DNA from: Clostridiaceae bacterium
GTDB taxonomy: Bacteria > Bacillota > Clostridia > TANB77 > CAG-508
Direction of reading: 5' to 3'
Assembly (NCBI GenBank): GCA_021771025.1
Contig: JAETPW010000006.1
Coordinates: 1-64,000, forward strand
Length of the DNA: 64,000 bases
The notes under the pieces are model-generated. The model was not told where the DNA came from, made no database searches, and was given only the letters and a program-made list of their open reading frames with translations. Below are positions 26,676-34,616 of this stretch, one piece after another. The position numbers and the translations under genes were made by a program. Each line of letters begins with the position of its first letter. The stretch's first letter is position 1.

Positions 26676-27435
26676 GGACTCCCAGCTCCTTCCATATCGT
26701 ATTAAAATATTTACTGAATTTAGGACTTTCTCGGCAATTGATTGGATTTCTTCCTTCTATTTCAAAGTCAATCTTATGAATGTCTTTAATGGTTCCCGGG
26801 CGTTTGCTTAGTACCAATACTCGATCAGACATACTGATGGCTTCGGAAATATCATGAGTTACGATTAATGCGGTAATATTTTCTTTTCGTAATATGGAGT
26901 AAATATCGTTAGTTACCATGATTCTGGTTTGATAATCAAGGGCAGAAAATGCTTCATCTAATAGTAAAATTTTTGGCTTGATGGCTAAGGTTCTAATGAG
27001 TGCTGCTCTTTGCCTCATTCCTCCTGATAGTTCAGAGGGATACTTGTCTTTGAATTCGTAGAGATGGTATTTTTTTAACAAATCTTCTACATAGGCTTTG
27101 TTTTCTTCTTTCATAGTTCCTTTTACTTCTAAACCAAATAAGCTATTGCTCCAAATGGTTCTCCATTCTAGCAAGCAATCTCTTTGTAACATATAACCAA
27201 TTTTAGGGGATATGCCTTCTATTTTTTCATTTTCTATGTAGATTTCTCCACTTGTTTTTTCTTCTAGTCCACTAATGATGGAAAGTAGTGTTGATTTTCC
27301 ACACCCACTTGGTCCAATTAAACTTACAAATTCACCTTTTTTGATACGAAAGTTAACGTTTTCTAATGCTAATACTTCTCCTTGTTTGTTTTGATACGTT
27401 TTACTTACGTTTTTTACTTCTAGTATAGTTTCCAT
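26665..27435 (-). CDS. ABC transporter ATP-binding protein (SsuB/TauB-like)
   Basis: 256 aa ATPase powering the importer encoded downstream. Walker A GPSGCGKST (residues 42-50), Q-loop QRDCLLEW, signature LSGGMRQRAA, Walker B ILLLDEAFSALD and switch His in VTHDISEA are all intact. AGGAGGC precedes ATG 27435. First gene of the operon. The leader between 27436 and 27620 contains a group II intron remnant rather than a recognisable riboswitch. Confidence 0.95.
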   Translation of the reverse strand: METILEVKNVSKTYQNKQGEVLALENVNFRIKKGEFVSLIGPSGCGKSTLLSIISGLEEKTSGEIYIENEKIEGISPKIGYMLQRDCLLEWRTIWSNSLFGLEVKGTMKEENKAYVEDLLKKYHLYEFKDKYPSELSGGMRQRAALIRTLAIKPKILLLDEAFSALDYQTRIMVTNDIYSILRKENITALIVTHDISEAISMSDRVLVLSKRPGTIKDIHKIDFEIEGRNPINCRESPKFSKYFNTIWKELGVHAE

Positions 27436-27529
27436 GTTTTGCCTCCTTTTTATGATCCTGTTATATTTTATGTTAATTTAAAAAAAGAGGTGAGGATTTC
27501 TATACACACTTCCCCCACTTTTTCTTCAC

Positions 27530-27619
27530 AATGAATAGCTTGCACTTCTCTATTTGGTTGGCGATATGTACCTCCAATACGGACTTTCACCGTTTAGCTA
27601 AACAACATGCCTGTCGCAC
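27530..27619 (-). mobile_element. Group II intron 5' remnant
   Basis: Read on the minus strand from 27619 it begins GTGCGACAGGCATGTTG, continues ACGGTGAAAGTCCGT, GGAGGTAC and GCCAACC, then AGAGAAGTGCAAGCT. GTGCGAC start, GTGAAAGTCC and GCCAACC...AAGC are typical of group II domain I. No domain V hairpin or maturase follows, so only a ~90-base fragment is left. It starts four bases after the T-tract of a terminator, the usual target of group IIC introns. Confidence 0.55.
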
Positions 27620-27622
27620 CTC

Positions 27623-27652
27623 AAAAAGAGAATTCCTTTAAATGGAATTCTC
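27623..27652 (-). terminator. Terminator of the secreted protein gene
   Basis: GAGAATTCC-ATTTAAA-GGAATTCTC followed by TTTTT on the minus strand. It also has T-richness on the plus strand (CTTTTGTTT). Confidence 0.8.
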
Positions 27653-27728
27653 CTTTTGTTTAGAATTTAAGCAATTCTTTTTGGAATAGAAAAGATTTTG
27701 AAATTAATTAATTTTTAAGTGACTTTAT

Positions 27729-28142
27729 TTAGTATTTGTATACATTTACATTATAAAAGTATGTATCTGAATTATATAATGTAATTGTATAGTTACCTGC
27801 CGGTAGCGTTTTATGGGTCAGATATCCACTCCCATCTGATGGTGTATTGATATTCAATACTTGTCCAGCTGGACCTGACATGATTGCCCAAACACCAGTA
27901 TTTGTATTTAAGCCTTTTCCCCCTATTAAGATAGAACAATATTCTCTAGTAGGTACATTAAAATTAATAGTGTAATACCCACTTGCTGTTCCATTCTTAC
28001 TTACATGGGTGGTTGCAGCCGCAACTGTAGCTGATACTTTATTTGTATCATTATCTGTGTCATTATTTGCTGCCGATACATTGACTCCAAAACTTAGAAG
28101 CAATGTACAAATTAACAATAAAGAAATTATCCGTTTTCTCAT
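27729..28142 (-). CDS. Small secreted protein with signal peptide
   Basis: 137 aa. A classical signal peptide (MRKRIISLLLICTLLLSFGV, likely cleaved after VSA near residue 24) is followed by a Thr/Asn/Ser-rich linker and a beta-rich domain of about 85 residues (GYYTINFNVPTREYCSILIGG ... LPAGNYTITLYNSDTYFYNVNVY) that resembles small extracellular beta-sandwich modules. Family not recognised. Codon 4 is CGG, read in frame, since a +1 shift there would give an immediate stop. SD GAGGATAAA. Confidence 0.7.
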   Translation of the reverse strand: MRKRIISLLLICTLLLSFGVNVSAANNDTDNDTNKVSATVAAATTHVSKNGTASGYYTINFNVPTREYCSILIGGKGLNTNTGVWAIMSGPAGQVLNINTPSDGSGYLTHKTLPAGNYTITLYNSDTYFYNVNVYKY

Positions 28143-28299
28143 TTTATCCTCCTAAGAATCTTTTCTATTCCTATTTTGCCAACCAAATTTCGGTTTAGCA
28201 ATATTATTATAGCACTTTGTTTCCAAAAAGTAAACTTTTTTTAAATTTTCTTGTTTTTTCTTTATTTGTTTGTTATACTAAAAATAAGAGGTGGTTGTT

Positions 28300-28941
28300 A
28301 TGAAAAAAAGTAAATTAATTATTCCATTTATTATTCTTATTATTGTTATTCTATTTGCTCTATTTCTTAGAAACTTTTTTCTTCTTTCTCATGTTATCAA
28401 TCTTTCTGATAATCATGATAATTTTAGATGTACATTAGTTTCTTATGAGGCTGATAAGATTGATGAAAAAACTTCTACTGTGTATTATAAAAAAGGAAAT
28501 CTAAGTAAATCGGTTACTAGTAAACCTGAATATACAGAGATCGTAACTTGGAAAGATAAACAGGCAGACGAAGGTTTAAGTCGTATTTCTGCTGATCATA
28601 CGGCATTTATTGGTAAATCAAGTAAATTTTCTACTTTAGATTCACTTCCTACTTTTTCTGATACTACCGAAGGAAATACTAAATTTAATTCGTTTCTTTA
28701 TAGCTTAACTCATTTTATTACTACCGAAAAAATAGATGGATTGACTTGCCTTGTTGTTTCGTTTGATCATGATACTTACTGGGTTGATCAAGAAACTGGT
28801 TGGATTAGAAAAATATTGTCAAAAGATTCTAATCAATCTGATTATGTGATTGAATATGATCCAATACAAATTGATGTAGTGACTGATCAAGATGTGGAAA
28901 AACCAGATTTAACTAATTATACTTTGAAAGAAATAAGCTAA
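28300..28941 (+). CDS. Membrane-anchored hypothetical protein
   Basis: 213 aa from ATG 28300 (AGAGGTGG SD; the upstream in-frame GTG overlaps it). One N-terminal helix (about residues 5-28), then an extracytoplasmic domain with Asp/Thr-rich strands (LTCLVVSFDHDTYWVDQETGWIRKI). The last feature resembles outer-surface lipoprotein-like domains that sense ligands (LolA/LppX-like 'WVDQETG' pattern), but assignment is tentative. Confidence 0.6.
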   Translation: MKKSKLIIPFIILIIVILFALFLRNFFLLSHVINLSDNHDNFRCTLVSYEADKIDEKTSTVYYKKGNLSKSVTSKPEYTEIVTWKDKQADEGLSRISADHTAFIGKSSKFSTLDSLPTFSDTTEGNTKFNSFLYSLTHFITTEKIDGLTCLVVSFDHDTYWVDQETGWIRKILSKDSNQSDYVIEYDPIQIDVVTDQDVEKPDLTNYTLKEIS

Positions 28942-28962
28942 TTTGGCTTATTTCTTTTTATT
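28929..28962 (+). terminator. Intrinsic terminator overlapping stop codon
   Basis: GAAATAAGC-TAATTT-GGCTTATTTC followed by TTTTTATTTC; the stop codon lies in the loop. Confidence 0.8.
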
Positions 28963-29092
28963 TCATCATTGAGTAGGGAGTATGTGATTTTTCTTTTTCT
29001 TTTTGTGGAAATGTTTTTAACTTTTTTTCTTCCTTTTGTAAGAAAAATGTTATATAATGTCGAAAAGAAATAATCATGAATAAGTTAGGTGT

Positions 29093-29476
29093 TTGTATGG
29101 ATTCCAGTATACATCTTCTCCTCGAGACTTTGAGCCTGAAAAAGCAATGGTAATGGCTAAATCTGATTATGCTAATATTCCTAAAAAAGATTTGGCTAAA
29201 TTATCCTTATCTCTTAACAATGATTTGAAAAGAGAGACAGCTGACAATCAGAAACAAATTGAAGCAGATACTACTTCTTTAGCTAAACTTCCTAAACCGA
29301 CAAAACAAAATCAGTTGAAAAATTATATTTTGTCTAAACCTACTTTTTCTGTACGTGAATTGCAAGAAAAATTTCCTCATATTTGTTACTCAACTATGGC
29401 GTTAACCATTAAAAATTTGTCTAGGGAAAATTTAATTAAAAAAGTTAAGCAGGGAGATTATCAAATTATCAGTTAA
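29093..29476 (+). CDS. Small winged-helix-like protein
   Basis: 127 aa if started at TTG 29093, or 107 aa from ATG 29153. The C-terminal 55 residues look like a winged helix (LKNYILSKPTFSVRELQEKFPHICYSTMALTIKNLSRENLIKKV). A TATAAT box stands at 29051-29056. A second frame from ATG 29075 encodes a 25-aa peptide (MNKLGVCMDSSIHLLL...) whose TAA overlaps ATG 29153 as TAATG, so leader-peptide coupling is possible. Function unknown; a DNA-binding role is inferred only from the fold pattern. Confidence 0.5.
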   Translation: MYGFQYTSSPRDFEPEKAMVMAKSDYANIPKKDLAKLSLSLNNDLKRETADNQKQIEADTTSLAKLPKPTKQNQLKNYILSKPTFSVRELQEKFPHICYSTMALTIKNLSRENLIKKVKQGDYQIIS

Positions 29477-29566
29477 TTGTTGTAAATCGTTTATTTATTA
29501 TTTCTCGTTTATGTATGGCGAGGATATCTTATCATCAGTTAGCAAAAAATGGTATTGATTTCAAAC

Positions 29567-29613
29567 AAAAATAGAGAATAGTTCACCATTAAATTGGTTC
29601 ATATTCTCTATTT
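29567..29613 (+). terminator. Intrinsic terminator or stem-loop
   Basis: AAAATAGAGAATA and TATTCTCTATTTT arms, with partial pairing inside. A second inverted repeat (AGTAGTATACCTAT / ATAGGTATACTACT, about 29664-29711) follows before the template repeat. Nothing else is recognisable in 29614-29821. Confidence 0.65.
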
Positions 29614-29821
29614 TGGGTCTTCTCATTTGGGACGTAGTACTTTAATTTTATTCCTAATTTTTTAGTAGTATACCTATATTCAATATAACTCATTTACTAA
29701 TAGGTATACTACTTCTTTCCTATTTACTTAAAATTTCTTTTAAGAAGGAATATGCTTCCTTTAATACCTAATAATTGTATTGGATGAATTCCTTAAAACT
29801 CACCATCTAACAAAATATTAG

Positions 29822-29943
29822 AGCAGCACACGAAAACTCGTGTCACTATAACTGCTACTTGGATGGTTGTTATCACGATGGGCAGCGGGCCAATTGTTGC
29901 CATTGTTATTGTAATTGCCACCACGAAGCACACGCCTCGAACA
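29822..29943 (-). repeat. DGR template repeat (TR)
   Basis: 122 bases matching the variable repeat at 31421-31542 without gaps (constant offset 1599). On the minus strand it reads as codons for VLRGGNYNNNGNNWPAAH, full of AAC/AAT, the typical adenine-rich template. Six internal differences from VR (29868, 29873, 29894, 29895, 29898, 29904) all fall on template adenines. Two others (29824, 29844) are guanines at the 3' end. It lies 16 bases beyond the RT stop. Confidence 0.95.
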
Positions 29944-29959
29944 TAAACATTTTTCAAGC

Positions 29960-30973
29960 CTATCCCTCTATATAAAACATACTTTTTCTTAACTGATAAG
30001 AATCTGCATGCTTAACATAGCCTAGCCAACCTGCTATACTTTTTTGTATATCAGGCAGGGTCATTTTCCCTTCTTTTAATAATTGGGTGTATTTTTTCAA
30101 TTTTCTTTTCATTCGGCATTTACTCGTATGTCTGATTTTTAATCTTTTTTCGTTAATTTGATATCCACAAAAATTAACTCCTTGAATACTTTTGAATATT
30201 CTTGTTTTGGAATTTAGTGTTAATCGTAAGTGATTTGCTAAAAATTCAGTTATTTCGGCTAATATTTGTTTGGCTATTTCTTTGTTTTCACATAAGATAA
30301 CAACATCATCCATGTATCTGAAATAATATTTGCATTTTAATTGGTGTTTACTATATTGGTCTAGTTCATTTAAGTAGATGTTGGCAAACATTTGTGAAGT
30401 ATAATTTCCTAGTGGTAGTCCTACCATTCCTTTAGTTGATAGGAGTATTTCTCTTGTTAGCCATAATAATTTTTTATCTTTTATTTTTCTTTTTAGAATA
30501 TCCCATAATATTCGCTTATCGATGTTTTGAAAATATTTGGTCACATCCATTTTTAGTATATAATAATCTCCCCATTTGTCTTTGGCTTTTCTCATGGCTA
30601 GTTGAAGATCTTTTGAAGCTTTATGCATTCCCTTTTTTTCAAGGCAAGCATAAGATGTCTGGATAAATTGTGGCACAAAGTATGGTTTAATAAAATTTTC
30701 TGCATACCATTGATGAACAATTCGATCTACATAGTCTGATGCCATAATGGTTCTTTCTTTTGGTTCATAAATAGTAAATGTTTTGTACCCTCCATGGTGA
30801 TACGTTCCTGTTTTTAATTCTTGCTCTAGTCTAAGTAATTCTTGTTCTAATTTTAATTCTACTAGAATAACATTCTTCTTTTCTCGTTTGCCTCTTCTAG
30901 CTTTTTTGTGTGCTTGTAATAGCTTTTCAAAAGTAACAGCCTCATCGTAAACATTTTTTATTGTTTTAGGCAT
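29960..30973 (-). CDS. Diversity-generating retroelement reverse transcriptase
   Basis: 337 aa RT of the DGR/retron-group II lineage. It copies the template RNA with adenine-specific errors to make mutagenised cDNA for the variable gene. The catalytic box is YFRYMDDVVIL (about residues 217-227), the substrate-contacting motif GLPLGNYTSQMFANIYLNELD (about 189-209) has the SQ typical of DGR RTs, and LKMDVTKYFQNID (about 141-153) holds the first catalytic Asp. No maturase or endonuclease domain, as expected. The start overlaps the avd gene by eight bases. Confidence 0.95.
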   Translation of the reverse strand: MPKTIKNVYDEAVTFEKLLQAHKKARRGKREKKNVILVELKLEQELLRLEQELKTGTYHHGGYKTFTIYEPKERTIMASDYVDRIVHQWYAENFIKPYFVPQFIQTSYACLEKKGMHKASKDLQLAMRKAKDKWGDYYILKMDVTKYFQNIDKRILWDILKRKIKDKKLLWLTREILLSTKGMVGLPLGNYTSQMFANIYLNELDQYSKHQLKCKYYFRYMDDVVILCENKEIAKQILAEITEFLANHLRLTLNSKTRIFKSIQGVNFCGYQINEKRLKIRHTSKCRMKRKLKKYTQLLKEGKMTLPDIQKSIAGWLGYVKHADSYQLRKSMFYIEG

Positions 30974-31328
30974 ATTTTTTCACTCCTAACGATTTGATGA
31001 GTCCTCCTAATATTTTCCCGATTTCACTTAATAATTCATTGCTATATTTATACTTTTTCTCGTCGATCCATTTTTGATTGTACATAATTCGTATACAGAT
31101 TCGTTGGTAGCAAATTTGGGTATCAATTATGTTGTAAATCGGTAATCGTTTGCTTTTTTCGATTTTAGTGGCTAGCAATGTGTTTTTTAGCATATCATAC
31201 ATACTCGTTTTGACTTCGTTTCCAATATTAAATTTTTCTGTTCTTGGTAATTTTAAGATTAACACTAACATATATTCGATATATTTTTCAATTTTTGGTA
31301 TGATAATCAGTTGGTTATTTTTTTCCAT
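30966..31328 (-). CDS. avd: DGR accessory variability determinant (Avd)
   Basis: 120 aa, starting at ATG 31328 with GGAGAGGTGG just upstream; the longer open frame reaching 31532 is the antisense-like continuation through the variable repeat and is not real. Helical and Lys-rich, consistent with the four-helix Avd/23S-intervening-sequence fold that forms a pentamer, binds template RNA and partners the RT. Recognisable pattern: IEKYIEYMLVLILKLPRTEKFNIGNEVK...LLATKI, typical of Avd. It lies between the variable protein and RT genes, as in BPP-1-type DGRs. Confidence 0.88.
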   Translation of the reverse strand: MEKNNQLIIIPKIEKYIEYMLVLILKLPRTEKFNIGNEVKTSMYDMLKNTLLATKIEKSKRLPIYNIIDTQICYQRICIRIMYNQKWIDEKKYKYSNELLSEIGKILGGLIKSLGVKKYA

Positions 31329-31407
31329 TTCTCCACCTCTCCATAAAAATAAAGAGGAAGGACCATAAATCTCAGTCCTCCCTAATTGTACTTTACAGGG
31401 GTCAGTG

Positions 31408-32304
31408 CTACTTTGCATAAAGTAGCACACGAAAACTCGTGTAACTATAACTGCTACTTGGATGGTAGTTACCACGATGGGCAGCGGGCCAAAAGTCGCC
31501 ATAGTTATTGTAATTGCCACCACGAAGCACACGCCTCGAACACCCGTTTTTTTCTTCCGTCCATTCGTCTGTATTGCCAGCTATATCAAATATATTGCAG
31601 ACACACCAATTTTCGTTTGATCCTGTTGGTAAAACTTTTTGGGGAGAATTTGTTGTGTTAAAGTAATTTCCCCATGAAGTAGAATCTTCTACTACTTCTT
31701 CTTTTGTTTTGGCTCCTGATTGGATGATCCATTGTAAGAGTGAATCAAAAGTAGATCCCGTGGTTAAACTGCTATTTACTTGTTCTTCGTTTCTTGCATA
31801 AGCTTCAGCAAGTTGCTTAGCCTCATAAAAGTCAATGTTAACAAGGGGCATTCTGTTTTGTTTAAAAACCACTTCTCCATTTTCATTGGATGCGTGATAT
31901 CTAGCGATGTACAATCCTCCGTATTTTTGTACGCTATCCAATAAGCTTTGATTTACTTCCTCATGAAATTCCTCATCCGTAAATTCTTCATTACGCCATT
32001 TTCTTCTTCCAAACCGTTCGATGAAATTTCTTCCATCTAATGTTCCGTTTGGTTGTAGCCATCCTACAGGAATCCATACAAATTCACTGCCGTCTGACTC
32101 TTTTTTGATGGTAAATCCATCTTTCCAACTACCTGTCAGGTATCTAAACCCCTTTGGAATTGGTGGATTTTGATAATCACCGCTACTTGCTATTTTTTCT
32201 TTTGCCTTGAGGGCAGTGATTCTTACTAATCCATTTTCTTCCTCTCGCATCCGAAAGACTATTCCTTCCGTTGCCTCAAGTACAATTTGTTTTCCTTCTA
32301 ACAT
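31408..32304 (-). CDS. DGR variable protein, C-type-lectin/FGE-like fold
   Basis: 298 aa target protein. The C-terminal ~230 residues have the formylglycine-generating-enzyme/C-type lectin signature (FVWIPVGW, WCVCNIFDIAGNTDEWTEE, RRVLRGGNY, SFRVLLYAK). The variable repeat encodes the ligand-binding loop near the C-terminus (NNYGDFWPAAHRGNYHPSSS), where variable positions replace template Asn/Asp with Tyr, Asp, Phe, Gly and Tyr. No signal peptide is visible, so the protein may stay in the cytoplasm or leave by an unknown route. It has two in-frame CGG codons (32014, 32251), unusual here and in keeping with horizontal acquisition. SD AGGAGGTAGC. Confidence 0.93.
   Translation of the reverse strand: MLEGKQIVLEATEGIVFRMREEENGLVRITALKAKEKIASSGDYQNPPIPKGFRYLTGSWKDGFTIKKESDGSEFVWIPVGWLQPNGTLDGRNFIERFGRRKWRNEEFTDEEFHEEVNQSLLDSVQKYGGLYIARYHASNENGEVVFKQNRMPLVNIDFYEAKQLAEAYARNEEQVNSSLTTGSTFDSLLQWIIQSGAKTKEEVVEDSTSWGNYFNTTNSPQKVLPTGSNENWCVCNIFDIAGNTDEWTEEKNGCSRRVLRGGNYNNYGDFWPAAHRGNYHPSSSYSYTSFRVLLYAK
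31421..31542 (-). repeat. DGR variable repeat (VR)
   Basis: The 3' end of the variable gene, homologous to TR over 122 bases. Downstream of the last variable site the invariant block holds a perfect hairpin ACACGA-AAAC-TCGTGT (31427-31442), also in TR, at the place where DGR target-site hairpins next to IMH are known to be needed. The two non-adenine differences flank this hairpin and would represent IMH versus IMH*. Confidence 0.93.
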
Positions 32305-32407
32305 TATAATGCTACCTCCTAAAATTGTTTTTGGAAAAACTTGAGCATTTGCTCATACTTATATTTTATCATATTTTGAGCATTTTGTATATAAAATTAT
32401 CTATTTT

Positions 32408-32911
32408 TTACTTTTTGTTAAAATAACTACTAATTTCTTCCAAGTTTTCAAATTCCACCTGTCTCATTACTTCATAGGCAACAATAGCTACTGAATTAGC
32501 TAAGTTTAGTGAACGTAAACTAGGTCTCATGGGAATACGAATGGTTTGTTCTATGTATTTTTGTAAAAGTTCTTCTGGTAATCCTTTGGTTTCTTTTCCA
32601 AATAAAAGAAATACTTCTTCTTTTTCTTGATAGTTAGCTTGGGAATATACATGTTTTCCTTTTGTTGTGACAAAATACATCGCTATTTTTTCTGGCTGAT
32701 ATTTTGTTAGAAACTCTGTTAAGGATTGATGCTCTTCTATTTCTACTTTGTCCCAATAATCTAGTCCTGCCCTCTTTACTGATTTTTCAGAGATGTCAAA
32801 TCCTAATGGATGAACTAGGTGCAGTTTAGCTCCTATTGCTGCACAGGTTCTGGCGATATTTCCTGTATTTTGAGGAATTTCTGGTTCAACTAATACTAAG
32901 TTTAATTTCAT
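32408..32911 (-). CDS. trmL: tRNA (cytidine(34)-2'-O)-methyltransferase TrmL
   Basis: SPOUT methyltransferase that modifies the wobble base of tRNA-Leu isoacceptors. 167 aa from ATG 32911 (GAAGGAAC SD). N-terminal VLVEPEIPQNTGNIARTCAA and C-terminal knot motifs LLFGKETKGLP and IPMRPSLRSLNLANSVAIVAYE are intact. The gap before it (32305-32407, on the DGR side) has nothing recognisable. Confidence 0.93.
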   Translation of the reverse strand: MKLNLVLVEPEIPQNTGNIARTCAAIGAKLHLVHPLGFDISEKSVKRAGLDYWDKVEIEEHQSLTEFLTKYQPEKIAMYFVTTKGKHVYSQANYQEKEEVFLLFGKETKGLPEELLQKYIEQTIRIPMRPSLRSLNLANSVAIVAYEVMRQVEFENLEEISSYFNKK

Positions 32912-33023
32912 GTTTTGTTCCTTCTTTCTTGTTTTTATTTCCATTTGTCTCCATTAATGTGTTTCGTTAGTGCCATAGTAAACGCATTTTTTTGTTCCTA
33001 TTATTATTTTCATGATTTTCCTC

Positions 33024-33593
33024 CTATCTGCTATTATTCATTTTTGTTTTTATTTGATCTATCATTTCTTGCTCATTCACTTGCGAAAAGTCAGTAGTAT
33101 CTATGTGGATTTCGTTTGTGTTCATATTAAAATTTTTGCTTCTTTGTACTATTTTGGCAAATTCTTCAAAATCATCAAAAACTCCATTTGCCCTTAATCC
33201 CTCTGGTCTGTGAGTTGTATTTTCTCTAGTTAAAAATCGCTCATGAAGTACTTTTAGATTAGTATCAAATCTTATCACAATGTTTGTATATCCATATGTT
33301 TTTTCTAATCCCTTTAATATTTCACTTGATTTTTCGGTAAAATTACTTTCTAGTATAAATGGGAGCTCTGTTTCCATCATTTGTTTGGTTACATACCACA
33401 AAACTGAATAACTGCTAATGCCAATTTGTCTCTTTTCTTCATAGTCCATTTCCCTTTGAAAAGAATTGTATATTTCTACTTTTAATTCATCTTTACTAAA
33501 AAAGGGGATTCCTAATTCTTTTGCTATTTTTTTTCCATACGTGGTTTTTCCTGTTGCTGGTGCACCGGTAATAATAATATATTTTTTTTGCAT
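33024..33593 (-). CDS. P-loop kinase of the AAA_33/zeta-toxin-like type
   Basis: 189 aa small NTPase/kinase. Walker A ITGAPATGKTT at residues 8-18; a lid-like region with REN and HRPEGLRANG near 120-140. Similar to AAA_33 small-molecule or nucleic-acid kinases and distantly to zeta toxins, but no adjacent epsilon-type antitoxin is present, so a toxin role is unsupported. The ATG at 33593 has a weak GAGAAGGG SD. Substrate unknown. Confidence 0.75.
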   Translation of the reverse strand: MQKKYIIITGAPATGKTTYGKKIAKELGIPFFSKDELKVEIYNSFQREMDYEEKRQIGISSYSVLWYVTKQMMETELPFILESNFTEKSSEILKGLEKTYGYTNIVIRFDTNLKVLHERFLTRENTTHRPEGLRANGVFDDFEEFAKIVQRSKNFNMNTNEIHIDTTDFSQVNEQEMIDQIKTKMNNSR

Positions 33594-33610
33594 TTATTTT
33601 TCCCTTCTCT

Positions 33611-34406
33611 CTATTTTGGGGCTATTTTTTGTCTTACGTATTCATAGAGTATCACTCCTGTAGCTACTGAAGCATTTAAGCTTTCTGTTTTTCCGAAGCA
33701 TTGGTATTTTGATTTTCTGATTGGCTAGTGCTTGATTTTCTGGTCTTACACCATTTGCTTCGTTTCCGATGACAATTACTTTGTGATGAAAATCTGTTTC
33801 GTAAATATTTTGTTTTGCCTCTAATGAGGTAGTCAAAATTTCAAAGTGATGTTTTCTGATTTCTTTTAGCGTTGTGGCTAATTCTTCGCATTCTATGATG
33901 TTAACGCGAAAAATGGCTCCCATGGTAGCACGGACTACTTTAGGATTATAGCAGTCTGCCGTCCCCTTTGATACTAATAGTTGAGTTAAGCCCACACTAT
34001 CTACTGTACGTAGTATTGTTCCTAGATTTCCGGGGTCTTGAATATCATCTAAAGCTACTATGATGTCTTCTGTATAATTTATTTCATTTTGGTGATTGTC
34101 TTTTTTGAGAATGGCTAAAATTCCTTGTGGATTAATTACCCCTGTTAAACTTTCAAAAAGTTTATTGGGAACATAAATACATTCTTGCTTGGCAATTTCA
34201 TACATTAATTCTTTCGGAATTGCTTCTGTTTTTTCACAGTCATCACAAATAATAATTTGATTGATTTTAACCTTTTCCTGAATGGCTTCTTCAATTAAAT
34301 TGATTCCTTCGATAATATATTCATGACTTAAATCTCTATATTTTTTGTCCTTTAGCTTTTTGATGTGTTTGATAAATTCATTATCTTTACTGGTTATTTT
34401 TTGCAT
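33611..34406 (-). CDS. RNA 2'-O-methyltransferase (RlmB/TrmH family), +1 frameshift at CGG
   Basis: SPOUT methyltransferase acting on rRNA or tRNA. N-terminal substrate-binding domain (about 1-100) and catalytic domain with DDIQDPGNLGTILRT and VIGNEANGVRPE. The zero frame ends LRKNRKLKC... at 33642. Skipping the first base of the CGG at 33693-33695 continues GKTESLNASVATGVILYEYV to TAG at 33611, restoring the obligatory third SPOUT motif (IPM-x-G...ESLNASVA) and a 264-aa protein. The break sequence is CTT-CGG-A, identical in kind to those in mfd and the ABC permease. Confidence 0.9.
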
Positions 34407-34565
34407 GATAAACTCCTTTTTCTTAGTATTATCCCAAAAATAATTTTTTTATCCTCTTAATTACTTTTTAATACAGAATGTTGCATAAAGAGGTACTGAT
34501 TTGATTTTTTCCTGAAATCTAAAATTGTTTCCTGAAATTCTAATGGCAAATTTGTTTCTTTTCAA

Positions 34566-34616
34566 CCTGTCCCTAAAATGGGTAAAATTACCTTTTTTTA
34601 CCCCGTCCCGGAAATG
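34566..34616. repeat. Degenerate palindrome, GGGGACGG family, at the mfd 3' end
   Basis: GTCCCTAAAATGGGTAAAAT and ACCCCGTCCCGGAAATGGG form an imperfect hairpin. On the minus strand CCGGGACGGGGTAA supplies the last codons and the TAA stop of mfd. Confidence 0.75.

Noticed and set aside
27436..27620. TPP riboswitch upstream of the ThiXYZ-like operon
   Set aside because: The TPP core (CTGAGA, ACCTGATCTGG-type strings) is missing; the sequence fits a group II intron fragment better.
31329..31532. N-terminal extension of Avd into the variable repeat
   Set aside because: The frame is open there, but the SD and the family alignment support ATG 31328; the extension is an alternate-frame reading of VR.
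33024..33593. Zeta-toxin of a toxin-antitoxin pair
   Set aside because: Only the P-loop kinase pattern is shared; no epsilon-like antitoxin gene adjoins it.
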